Origin: Riptortus pedestris
Taxonomy: Eukaryota > Arthropoda > Insecta > Hemiptera > Alydidae
Length of the DNA: 64,000 bases
Assembly (NCBI GenBank): GCA_019009955.1
Contig: CM032231.1
Span: 42,532,501 to 42,596,500 of the forward strand
Reading direction: 5' to 3'
In this document: positions 1-10,599 of the stretch, one piece after another
Numbering within the stretch: the first letter of the stretch is position 1
Layout of the letters: each line of letters begins with the position of its first letter
Notes under the pieces: model-generated
Database searches by the model: none
Seen by the model: the letters and a program-made list of their open reading frames with translations, nothing else
Told to the model about the DNA's origin: nothing
Program-made: the position numbers and the translations under genes

Positions 1-218
1 GCCATGCGAGTTAAAACGTTGACTTTAATCTCACATGGTGAACCTAGAGTGTGACGAGTTCAATTCCCGCCTGAGCAATAGGAATTTATTTAGTGACGGA
101 ATTCATTAAATAAAATCCTTAGTCCCACCCTGGCTAGGTGGTAACCTGTAGATAACCCGTCCCAATTAGCTTCAGTTGCAAAACGTGGACGTTAATAAAT
201 AATAATAATTATAATAAT
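1..218 (+). repeat. tRNA-derived SINE, copy 1 (cut by window edge)
   Basis: The first 90 bases resemble a tRNA head with a degenerate B box (GAGTTCAATTCCCGCC). The body follows, with the family hallmark 'CCCACCCTGGCTAG', 'GGTAACCTGTAGATAACCCG' and a TAATAA-rich tail. The same order is found in the copy at 41551. The A-box part is damaged or partly outside the window. Confidence 0.75.
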
Positions 219-269
219 GAAAACTTTAGTTTCGGGGAAGACTTGGTTTTTGTCCCATTTCTGTCTTGA

Positions 270-326
270 GGTGGAAAATATATCGCGACTTCCTCTTTCA
301 AGGGGAGTCGCGATATATTTTCCACC
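270..326. repeat. Perfect 21-bp stem hairpin
   Basis: Arms 270-290 and 306-326 are exact reverse complements (21 of 21), starting GGTGGAAAATATATCGCGAC, around a 15-base spacer that can extend the stem with G-U pairs. Flanking sequence (about 240-265 and 345-385) also shows weaker inverted similarity around TTGGTTTTT, so this may be the core of a longer foldback element. No coding potential is seen. Confidence 0.8.
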
Positions 327-462
327 GATTTGAACGAAAATGTTTTAGTGTTTAGTACCTAATGAAAAACCAATTCTGTTAAAGCGAGAGAACGCACTTC
401 TCAAGCGTTCGTCTAAAAACAAATTGTTAAAGTTTGCCTGAATGTCTTGAGTTGTTCTCAAG

Positions 463-535
463 TTCTCCGTGGCTCAGTGAATAGAGCTTTATTTTTGTAA
501 TCCGAAATTTCAAAATCAAAACTCACCGGAAGCGA
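463..535 (+). repeat. tRNA-like pseudogene / SINE head
   Basis: The segment TCCGTGGCTCAGTGAATAGA is a good tRNA A-box region (D arm). About 45 bases on, ATTTCAAAATC sits where a B box (GGTTCAAATCC) belongs, followed by ACCGGAAG. The anticodon arm and T arm do not fold convincingly, so it is read as a decayed tRNA-derived repeat, not a functional tRNA. No gene is seen between here and 1060. Confidence 0.4.
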
Positions 536-1063
536 CTATTTTTTTTCTGGATTTTTTTCCTTCATTTTTTGCTTTTAGGACGTTTATATAATATTAATAG
601 ATACAAAGTTTTTTTTTTTTTTTTCATTTTTAGCGTGTTCCATATATTTAAAGAAAATTCGAATGCTTTCTGTCAAAAATGTAATTGGTATAAGGACATA
701 TTTATTATTATACAAGAAATATATTATTAATTGAAAACATAAGTATATAACAATTACCAACAATAATGCAGATATTTAAATAATATTTTTAAACGGTTTT
801 ACTTATATTTACCAATTTTTTTGATATTATTTTATATTATAATTAATAAAGATATTTGAAATTTTCTAGATCTAGACATTAAAATATTCTTTTAAAAGTA
901 ATATTCATTTATGCTTTAGAGATTTTCTGTTGTCCTTGGCATTGGATCACTGACGTTTCTATCATCAATTTAATAATTTTATTGCGGATGACAATGGTGT
1001 TGAAGAGTAGAATGTATTTTAATACTACATGATATTTTGCTATTATTAGACATTTCTTAACGG

Positions 1064-1200
1064 AGGTTTAGGTTCAATTGATCGCTCACTGTGTCAAAAC
1101 TGATCACCAATTTCTCGAGTCTCGCTCCGGGTGGCGAAGGATCTTAAAGGTCTGATATGCCACCCGCAAAAACAATTACACATATACGTACGCCCACACA
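1064..1200 (+). repeat. Interspersed repeat 'Z', copy 1
   Basis: The stretch with 'TTGATCGCTCACT', 'AACTGATCAC', 'TCTCGAGTCTCGCT' and 'ATCTTAAAGGT' recurs in the same order at 51100-51250. The family is unidentified. Confidence 0.6.
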
Positions 1201-1900
1201 CACTTTTAAGCGAATAATTATTGTCAACATGGGCTATGCCATGATTGTCCACTTTACGTTGAAGTCAATGCATATATTTGTTAATATTCATTCATCGAAG
1301 AAACAATTACAATACAATATTAACTTATATTTAGAATATTTCTTTCTACTGAAGGAAAAATCGTAATGCATGGAGTACATCTCTTTAGAGATCAGCTAAA
1401 AAGTGCAAATGCATTCCAATTACAGTACAAAGGACCTTAAGATCATTGTGCTTTAGACAGCTATCGTACTGCCTGGTGAGTTGTTGAGGTTGCTAGCTTG
1501 ATATATTACTTATTTGTTTGTATCTTGCGATGCTGTTACCTCCAGCTTTGCACTCTTAGATGACGCCAATTTTCATGTTATTGTCTTCATGTGGTGTCTG
1601 GGGTACTTGAAAATTGTTTTGTATACTATTGATTTTTCTTTCAAATTGAAATTTAATAGATGTTCAGAAATATTAATTTTCTGTGCTGTTGTAGAACTTG
1701 TCAATACTGTATCTACTTCCCATTTTGTAAGTTTCTTGTTACCAGGATGTTAGATTTATGGTTTGATGTCGTTGTGTATAAATAGTCGTTATTCTTTCTA
1801 TCACTTCAATTTTTGTTAATTATTTTACCTTCTTCATCCACATTTTAAAACCAACATAGCTACAACAAAGCACTAATGATTTTTGTTTTTGTTTTTCTAG

Positions 1901-2070
1901 GATTGCGTGTTCCACCTTCAATGTTTTGTGGACTTTGGGTACTAACAGGCCTCCTAGTCTTCATCATTGCAGAGAAGCTCTTTCAGAAAGAACGCATAGA
2001 TGATCTGCCATCTGAGAAACTTATAGAAGCCACTAACAACAATGAGCCTATAAAACCTCAGACTAAAGAA
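1901..2070 (+). CDS. ZIP13-like exon (membrane span III and loop)
   Basis: The acceptor is TTTTTCTAG and the donor is GTAAGT. The exon begins with two bases completing a split codon and ends on a codon boundary. It encodes the span [20 protein letters not shown] and a charged cytosolic loop ending PIKPQTKE. Confidence 0.88.
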
Positions 2071-4321
2071 GTAAGTTCATTATTTTTGTGATCTTAAAAT
2101 AAAGAAAAAAGAGACATATTTTTTTTGTTTACTTGATGTCATGGGAATTTATTTCACGATTAAGAGTTATAATATAAAATTCGTAGACCCCGTCTGGCCT
2201 GAAAAGGGTAGCAACCTGTAGATGCCTGTGCCACTTAGTCATAGCAGCACACGGTGCTAAGTATTTAATAGAAATTGGTTACAAAGATTACTTAAATCAT
2301 TTTATTAATAATCGTAAATGTCTACCTATGATCATTATACAATATTGATATAGTATGATCATTATACTATCCCCCTGACCCACTTTTTTGCTATTATCAA
2401 TAGAAATAAAAATGCAAACACCGTAAATTCCTCTTTATGAATTATTATTACAATTGTTTATCTTAAGCTCCTCATATATTGTTTATCATTCTCTTGTATC
2501 AAAATTATTTGATTTATCCAATAGGTCTAAAACAGATAAATTCTGTTTTGCTAAATTATTTTTCACAATGATTTGTATGTTTGAATGTGTTGTAACTTAT
2601 GAACCAAATTGAACCCAAATTTTTATTTTTAATAAGTTGAAAATTATTTAGATCATTTTAAATATACATGGTAGGTACATAGTGCAATTGTTTATCGTTA
2701 TTATATCGCTTTCATGATATTGGTGACACTTGGTTTTCCACCCATTAGTCATAAGTTAAATACCATCGACTAACTCTTTCTTGTTTTAACTTCTTTTTAA
2801 AGAACATTTGTGGTTCCAAACCTATTAATTCTGGTCATGCCTGGCTCATACTTTTGTTTTTGATTTTAAAATGATTAGTAACAATAAATATTAAAAAAAA
2901 AAATATGTCAAAAAAAAGTTCATGATCTTTTTCAGGCATATTTTTTTGTTTAAATGGTCCTCATTAAGATTTGTATTTTGCCTTTGATAAATAATAAAGC
3001 CATAGAGCATTGCATTTTTTCTACAGAGTTGGAACATTTTTTTTGTCCATAGATCAAGGTTTTTAATTTTATATGATCACAAGAAGGAATGTATCCTACT
3101 CCCCTTTTAATATTATACCAAAATTAGTTTTTACAATGGAAATTTCTCCATTTCATTATCTGATCACTCAATTTCAAAAACATTACTGCATTCAAAATCC
3201 ACGGTTTATTCCAAAATTTCTAACATTCTTTAATTGATCTTATTGCTATAGTCAACAAGATAAACGTAGCTTTTTCAGAACATTAGAATAATGTTAGGAT
3301 TTAGTAGTAAGCAACTAACCTCTGAAGAAACTGCATTTCACTTGTGCTCAACCTTTGTAATTGCATCAATGTCTATTGTAGAACTTCATACAGGAAATCT
3401 GCTTAGTTTATGCAGCTCTTGCATAATAGACTTCACATTATTTAATACTATCATCAGTTTATCTAATCTATAAAGTTCTCTTTATGGATACTTAGAATCA
3501 CTACTTATTTTGTTTTTCAATTGGCTTGCTTTGGCTTGGAATGAAAAGCTTCCAATAATTCAGGATTTGGATTAGATAAATCCCTAAACCGATCATCAAA
3601 TTCCCAACCCACTATTTCTGCCTACTCTCTGTCAGAAATATAAGCCAGTTTGTAATTATTTTAATGTTTAACTAACTCTATTCAGTTTCTTAGTTATCTA
3701 CTTCGCTTAATAAATATAGTTAAATCTATCCAAACCAAACATTTGATTATTATTTGTTTTTAGAGAAAAAATGTTTTTAAGATGGTTAGACTTATTACTT
3801 CCATTAAAAATATAAAATATCCAATATTTAAATTAAAAGTGTATTCTTCTTTGTTGTCAGAAAAATTTCTTTTGACATTTGTCTAATTTAATCTCTTTGC
3901 ATCAAGAGATTTTATTATAATGTAAAATAACAAATTGTTCTTATTTGTTTTATTTCAAGATTCAAATCTATATATCTACTCTAACTAAAGCCTTTAGAGA
4001 TTAAGATATAAATGAAACAATTTTAATACCCTTGAAGGTTGTAATGTACCATTGACAATTTAATCTCGGTATATCCTAGAAGTACCACTTCAATGATAAG
4101 ATGGTCTGTAATGTGTTCGTATTATTATCTAGTAGGTATTACATCTTAAAAAAGTTAAAAGAATATGGTTTTCACCAATAATGTACTATTTATAATCTCC
4201 TATTTATTTCAGTTTAATGAATTCTTGAGGCTGAAAAATTCCCGTTTTGGAGTATGAATCGTTCAACCTTAGAAATATCCTTCAAAAGGTTCACTAAAAG
4301 TGTGATTTGAACATGTGTACT

Positions 4322-4366
<45 letters not shown>

Positions 4367-6264
4367 ATATTAGAATTGAAAGGCTAATCATGTTTATACT
4401 ATTTTTTACTTAGTTAATGACTGGCAAAATAATGAATGGAATTGCTTAGTTTCTAGTAGGCACATGACTGTTTTCTGTTAATATAAAATTGAGGAATGGT
4501 TTGATAAAAAAACACATGTTCTGTAATCAAGCATATGCAGGCCATTGACAGATAAGAAATTTTTCCTTGCATTGACAGTTGCAGTTATCAACTACAATCT
4601 TCCTAATAGAAGACATGCCTATACAACTTTCATTGTGAAAACAAGAAGCCATTGATTGGTTCCTACCACTATTGGCGAAAATAAATTGTACACTTTCCAG
4701 AGATAAGTGAAATAAATTTGGCTCTTGCAAGACATTTTTTCTTATTATTTCTCGACCCCAGTCTATCATAAGAACTATTAACATTGGCTGAAGGTTGAAC
4801 CTAATGATGGCATTCTTTCATACTGCTTTAGGTATTGGGATATATAACCTTCCTTGATCATGCTTGGTGAATTTAATTTATTTATTATAGATAATATATA
4901 ACTATATATTTTCAAAACAACTGTGGAACAAAATTTAAGGATACAGTTAAAAAATTATCTAAACATATATCTAAATAAGTACACCGACATACATATGAAA
5001 AATTAAGTATATTTTTGTGAAATTGTAAGTCGTGACATGCTGGGAGATTCTTGGGAGTCATACAATGAATTTTTCTTTGTCAGATTTTATATTTCATTAA
5101 AATAATTCATAGTAAGAGTCAAAAACTTTTTAACAGTTCATGCTATTATCTTTTAAGCTTATAGTGGATTTCGTTTAGAAGGTTATGTAACTCCCAAGGA
5201 GACCTTGAGGTGCTCAATGCACTTTCTGCATAACAATTTTGTTGCCAGAAATCTGAGGATTTTATTGCTTTAATATAATTTTTATTGACCACACTAAATT
5301 AAATATCATGTTTGTGTTAAACTAATTTTTATACAAAATAATCTTATGTCCATACTGATATTTTTGTTTATACGTCAATGGATTTTTTGGAATAGTAATC
5401 TATACTTGCGGTTCCAATCCTTTATTTGATTTATCAATGGATTTGCTTTAAATTTTCAGATTGGAGGTTATCTTAACCTGATGGCGAATGTCATTGACAA
5501 TTTCACTCATGGTCTCGCAGTTGGTGGATCATTCCTCCTTTCGCTCAGGATTGGGCTCCTGACTACTGCAGCCATCATGATACACGAAGTTAGTTTCATA
5601 TTGTAGCAATATATAAAAAGAACAGACAACTTTTATCAATTTTTTAACTCATTTTGGCAAATATATCCTTCAGAAATTAGGGTAAAAAATTATTACAAGA
5701 AAGTGACCTGACAAAGCATTCATCACTTCATGAAACCTGAAATGAGGATTTATTTTACATATTTTTGTAGGTTTTTTAGAGACTGTTTTCCTCTAATAAG
5801 ACCCTAATAATCTTGTGTCTGACTGTGTTTTTTTAACCGGTTGACAAATTAATTAAATTTGTTAAATTTAAATATTGCTTTCATTAATAGTTATCACTTC
5901 TGAAAACAAATAGTCACTTCAAGAAAATTTGTCATACTTTCCAATAGAAGGGAGACATTTTTGATTGATGACTTTATTATTGATATACATGTTATGAAAG
6001 ATCTTGTTAAAAACTTTTTCAGACTATTCAAATTTTTAATATCCAAATAAAGCATTTTATATTTAATTTATTTCCATTTAGCATAAAAGAAAAATGTTAA
6101 AATGTGTTGGAACTCAATAACAAAAGATAGTTTTATTTCAAATTTTAGCAGATTTCTCTTAAGGGAAATCAGCTATTGAGGTCGTACTCATGATGTGATT
6201 TTCGAAAAATTTCTTTAAATGTCCATCGATCCTACCCAGGAGATGACGAAAATGAGGTCCGTTC

Positions 6265-6346
<82 letters not shown>

Positions 6347-9300
6347 CTGTTAACGCTCTAGCGGACGTAATTTTTGTTTGATCATTACCAAACTCGGTAT
6401 TTAATCGTTTTACGTAAAATGAAAGATCAAGTTTGTTAATTGCTGAAATAGGACCAGTGGGTTTGGGGGTTTAGAGGAGGATTTTTGAAAATTCGAAATA
6501 TCATTGTACCTATTCATTGGATCGAAAAATTGTATAGAACCAATCTTATTGCAAATTAAATTTACTATAAATATTGTTATATACACTTATTCTCTATCTT
6601 GTATATTAACCCAGATATCTGCATTTTTATAAAGTCGTGAGGATTAGTTCGGCAGATTTCTCTATTGTAAAACTTCACGTGGGAAATCTGCTTAGTTTAG
6701 CAACCCCTGATGGACGTTTTAATAACTGAACAAAATAAAGGAAATAAAATATTAAGCTCAATTTATACTTATAATGTGACATTAGCTATGAAAAGTAGTC
6801 ACTAGTCTGAATAGAAAAAATGTTCCTTTTGATTCTACTTCCTTGAATATCATGAAAGAATTATTGTAAAATATAATTAGTCTAGACTGATTTCCCTATT
6901 AGATATAATAAGCTAATAAGACATGAAAAAAATACCTATTTGCATATTTCATTTAACTTCACTAATATTTCTTTATTAAGAAGTGATAATAAGACTATAA
7001 TTTTTTGTTGTTGCTTTTAGTGACTTTGAGTAGTAGTCAGCATCTTCAGAGTAGCTAACATATACTAAGCTGACCCATGGCTCATGCCATTTGATTTCAC
7101 GCATTGTAGATATTAGCTGCTTGAAGGCAACAACCTTTAGTTGTTCAATGTACTTAGCAATCAGCCAGTACAAATTTTCAAAGGATTGGAAGTCTAATTA
7201 TCACTTCTTTATCTTTATCCCTTCAAACTCACCAACTCTTTAATTTTTTATTTAATATTTCCTCAACTTTTACAGGTTCCTCACGAAGTTGGAGATTTTG
7301 CTATCCTTTTGAAGTCTGGGTTTTCTAGGTTTGAAGCTGCAAAAGCCCAGATATTTACTGCATCTTCCAGTTTAGTTGGTGCCCTTACTGCATATGTATT
7401 TTCAGGGGCAGATGATGTACTTAGTAAGTATACTATTCAAATCTATATAAAAAATAATTCTAAGGTTTATTGGAAGATTCATCTTCCTAAAAAATAACAC
7501 TCTTCTTCTGAGCAGAAAGAGAATCCTCCAATAGAAAGTTAAATCTTCAGTTTACCAATGTGCTTCAAGAAGCAATCAAGTATAAAAACATGCCTGTAGA
7601 TGATACTGGACAGTTGTTCCTCATCTCTGGTCGGTTACAAAAGTTAAGCTAAGATCTAACCATTGCTGTGGCATACAATCAAGTGAGTTACAATGTATGA
7701 AACATACAAATGAGTTATAACTCAACTCGCCAGGCTGTTGGTAATCAACAGAAGTATATGCAATTGTGAATTCTAGCCACCTGGTTACTCGTATTAGATA
7801 GTTTCTTCATTTGTGAGTCAGTGTGTAGCGATCCGTAGAAATGCACAGTGGAAGTGGAAAATGAGAATTCCTTCAACCAAACTACTTGAAAAGAAATCCA
7901 CCAAAAGTCCACCCTGATAAAAATTCATTAAATGCAAATTATCAAATGATAAATCAAATATTAATAGATATATTAAACCCAGAGAGGCACCTTTTAAGAT
8001 TATAAAATGTGGTCAACTATACGTTACAAAAGGTTTCACATATCTTTGCGGAGGTTTTCTGAAGGGGAGACCAGGCTTGTAGGCTCAGCCCAATTGGACT
8101 TTGCACCGGGTGATCAAAATATGCTCCCAGTTACTCTTAAATTTAATTTATAAGTAAAATCGAATCAGGAGTGGAATGTAAGCTCTTATATTGCAAATTT
8201 AATATCCTACAATTGTTGTTACAAACATTTTTCAGATCTTTAGTATGATATATTCGGGATGTGATTAATGAAGATATTCTCCATTATTATTACAGAGTTG
8301 TTTTTTTTTTTTGCCGTTTCATTCTTTATCTCCACTGCCATTTATGCGAATTTCACATAAAACTGCAACAGCATCACTACGTTTGATTTTCAGCCTTATT
8401 TTCAATTCTTGTTAATATAGGGCGCTTAGAAAGGGAGGATTAAGAGATTACAAATACATCTGTGCTGGTAAATGACTTAATTTTGTAACTAAGGCTAATT
8501 TGGAGTTATCTACTGTTACTTACCCCCCTTTTTTAGTCATTGAGTTTGTCACTAAATAAATTAATCATAAGTCCCTCTACATCCAAATTAATCATATTGT
8601 TACGTTTTTATTACCAAGACCAGTAATAAACGTTTTTAATAAGAGTTCTTTTGGATTGCAAAATTAAATACTCGCAAGTTTCACAGTTTTTATCACTGCA
8701 AAATTTATTTCACAATGCACAATAAACTTGGTGATTATTCTTAATTACTACTCACAGTATACACTGATAGCGTTACTGTTCTTCAATGAGTCACAGTCCA
8801 ATAATTCACTGAAATTCACAGAAAGACGGCACTGCACTGTCCTTTACTTCGCGGCACTGCACTGTCTTAAACACGGCACCAAACTGTTACTTACAGTCAC
8901 GGCACAACACAGTTCTTCTTATAAAAACACTTTACCGCACTGCACTAAGTCGCACTGTAGCACTGATGTGAACATCAAGACAGATGAGAATAAAACTGAC
9001 TCCTCACGGCTGGCCCGAGCTCCTTTATATAGGGAGGCGGCATACATCAAAGGGGAATTGTCTAGTTCATTCGACGTCTGGTTGGAAGGTACTGGTCAGA
9101 CCTAGAACATTCTTTCGGTCTCTTTGATCTACGTCACACTTTCCAAATGCGCGACTCTCTCTCTCTGAAGGATTATTCATCTATTTAGTTTTCGCAACAA
9201 TATGTATTAAAACCAGCCAGTAGCACACATGACTCACCAGAGCCCATGATGTTTCAAATGCATATTTAAAATGTATGAGTTGCTGGAATTTTTTAATACA

Positions 9301-10185
9301 GGGATAAAGGATAAAGTCTTCATGGATACTTTATTCTTCATCCCTACATATTTAAAAGTTTTCTTTGTCAGGCAGAACAAATAACATTGAACCTCTGGAA
9401 TCTTCCACTGGGAGCTATGTTTAGATTAATATTGTTATTAATTTAATATGTATGGAAAAATTTAATTTTTTCATCCGACATTGATATAAATCATATGTCA
9501 AACCTTTACATCACAATTTACCTTAGTTCTAATGTTATGGGGGATCATGTGGATATTACATTATAATTTTTTAATCATTTTTTTACTGTTGAGAAACAGT
9601 GCTGTAAGTCATGCTACATATATTTTTTCATGTAAGTTTTAAGCATTTTTTGACTTCGGAATTACTAGAAAAAAAGGTTAGGTATTTCTCTAACCTACTT
9701 TTTTATAATAGAGAAAAATAGTTATTCTATTGCTTCAAAAACAAAATGTTATTTCCTATAAAATGTCAGGCTTACTACTGTGTTTCTTGAAACCTTTGTA
9801 TTAATGAAGCTTTACCGAACACACTCTTATAATATGTAGAACTGCATGTTTAGTGAATTTCAAGTTAATCTGATCTTAAAATCTGCTCCTGCAATACAAC
9901 TATGGTAGAAAAGAACAATAGAAATCCTCTCTCTCTCTGTAGAATGGCTTATTGATGATTGTTAGTAATTTCAATATCCCGACTAATATAATTAATTATG
10001 TTTCAGGAGAGAAAACATCATGGATTTTGCCGTTTACTGCTGGTGGTTTCCTTCACATAGCACTGGTCTCAGTCTTGCCAGAGCTGATTGAAGAGACATC
10101 GCCTCGGGAGTCGCTCAAGCAGCTTCTTGCACTTACCCTTGGTATTCTCGTCATGGCTGCTCTAACGTTCATTCTTGAAGACTAG
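1901..10185 (+). CDS. Zip99C/SLC39A13-like: Zinc transporter ZIP13-like (SLC39A13 family), 3' part of gene
   Basis: Four exons (1901-2070, 5460-5588, 7276-7423, 10007-10185) join in frame. They encode the C-terminal part of a LIV-1-subfamily ZIP transporter. Visible parts are a membrane span ending FIIAEKLF, a hydrophilic loop, the metal-site helix [16 protein letters not shown], the next helix with the HEVPHE motif, [11 protein letters not shown], then the last two spans ([21 protein letters not shown] and a final helix ending FILED). DNFTHG plus GYLNL and [13 protein letters not shown] match ZIP13 better than ZIP7. In flies the ZIP13 orthologue moves iron into the secretory pathway; in mammals it acts on zinc in Golgi/ER vesicles. 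N-terminal exons (signal, first spans) are not visible in 1-1900 and should lie upstream. Introns carry a HINE-like copy (6147) and a solo LTR (8598). Orthology is inferred from motifs; the transported ion is not shown by sequence. Confidence 0.9.
2147..2290 (+). repeat. SINE body, degenerate copy
   Basis: It carries the SINE body pieces GGGAATTTATTT, GTCTGGCCTGAAAAGGGTAG and AACCTGTAGATGCC, with the tRNA head lost. Confidence 0.6.
3371..3434 (-). repeat. HINE-like element, end fragment
   Basis: GTAGAACTTCATACAGGAAA, then TCTGCTTAGTTTATGCAG, matches the conserved TC-end of the family seen at 6660-6715 and 52790-52839. The rest of this copy is unrecognisable. Otherwise 2290-5459 is AT-rich ZIP13 intron with no other feature seen. 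Confidence 0.6.
4325..4365. repeat. 41-base T homopolymer
   Basis: An uninterrupted T run in the ZIP13 intron. It could be an old A-tail of a minus-strand retroelement or simple slippage; length may be imprecise in the assembly. Confidence 0.9.
5460..5588 (+). CDS. ZIP13-like exon (metal-site helix)
   Basis: The acceptor is AATTTTCAG and the donor is GTTAGT; 43 codons in phase 0. It holds DNFTHG, the ZIP family metal-coordinating motif of helix IV, and ends exactly after the HE of HEVPHE. Confidence 0.92.
6147..6715 (-). mobile_element. HINE-like non-autonomous element, near full length
   Basis: Strand is given in Helitron convention: the TC end is the 5' end. The plus-strand left end is the palindromic GCAGATTTCTCTTAAGGGAA; then come the conserved block with GTCCATCGATCC, a (TA)n tract at 6270-6342, TTTGTCTGTTAACGCTCTAG, AATTGTATAGAACCAATCTT, and the other end GTGGGAAATCTGCTTAGTTT. 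It lies in the ZIP13 intron that splits the HEVPHE motif. Confidence 0.75.
6270..6342. repeat. (TA)n microsatellite inside HINE-like copy
   Basis: About 36 TA dinucleotides at the fixed internal position of the element, between GTTCAAAATT and TTTGTCTGTTAACG. Confidence 0.95.
7276..7423 (+). CDS. ZIP13-like exon (VPHE motif)
   Basis: The acceptor is TTTTACAG and the donor is GTAAGT. It starts with VPHE, completing the HEVPHE metal site of helix V, followed by [20 protein letters not shown]. It ends after the first base of an AGA codon. Confidence 0.92.
8598..9199 (-). mobile_element. Solo LTR (LTR retrotransposon), 602 bp
   Basis: On the minus strand it runs TGTTGCG...CGTAACA, with TG/CA ends and the 4-base repeat ATAT on both sides (8594-8597 and 9200-9203) as target-site duplication. 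On the same strand there is a TATA box TATATAAAG (plus 9023-9031), an initiator TCAGT about 34 bases on (plus 8995-8999), and AATAAA-type signals near the 3' end (about 8605-8612 and 8702-8710). No internal gag/pol is present, so it is a solo LTR left by recombination. A 4-bp duplication fits Ty3/gypsy or BEL; which one is not decidable here. It lies in the last ZIP13 intron in antisense orientation. Confidence 0.8.
8995..9031 (-). promoter_or_regulatory. LTR core promoter (TATA plus Inr)
   Basis: TATATAAAG followed about 34 bases downstream by the arthropod initiator TCAGT, both on the minus strand inside the solo LTR. Confidence 0.6.
10007..10185 (+). CDS. ZIP13-like terminal coding exon
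   Basis: The acceptor is ATGTTTCAG. The frame continues as [20 protein letters not shown], then [18 protein letters not shown] and a final hydrophobic helix ending ILED, then TAG. This is the conserved end of the ZIP fold, so the protein is complete at its C terminus. Confidence 0.93.
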
Positions 10186-10437
10186 CTACAATATTTGTTA
10201 CCATCCTATCATTTAAGTTTTATTTTTTTAAAACAATATTTATATCATTTATGAATGGGAGTTTTGCTCTTCGTTTAAATTTGTAATTTGTTTGTTTGTA
10301 TTACCGTATGGAAATTCCTTAATGCAATTTCTGGTTTTGAAGTAGAAATTTTACTACGATTTTTTGCCAAATTAAAATTTTTCTATTTTGTTGAAAGATG
10401 CTAAGAGGGTAGTTTTTGAACCCTGAATGGTTTTAAA

Positions 10438-10545
10438 AATAAATTGTGCTATGGATGAATTTTATGTAATATGAATGAAGAATAACTGTTTACTTTCTTT
10501 GAGTCTTGTAGTTTATTATTAATCTCTATATTGTGAATTAATAAA
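10438..10545 (+). promoter_or_regulatory. Candidate poly(A) signals of ZIP13-like gene
   Basis: AATAAA occurs at 10438-10443 and 10540-10545, about 250 and 355 bases after the stop. The second is the more likely because a drop to ordinary intergenic sequence follows. A longer 3' UTR cannot be excluded. Confidence 0.5.
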
Positions 10546-10599
10546 ATTATTGGGATTTCAAGCAACTCACTTTTCCACAAGACAGTTATTTTCATTTCA

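Noticed and set aside
8728..9105. 125-codon ORF (+)
   Set aside because: It lies wholly within the solo LTR, antisense to the LTR promoter, and has no recognisable domain.
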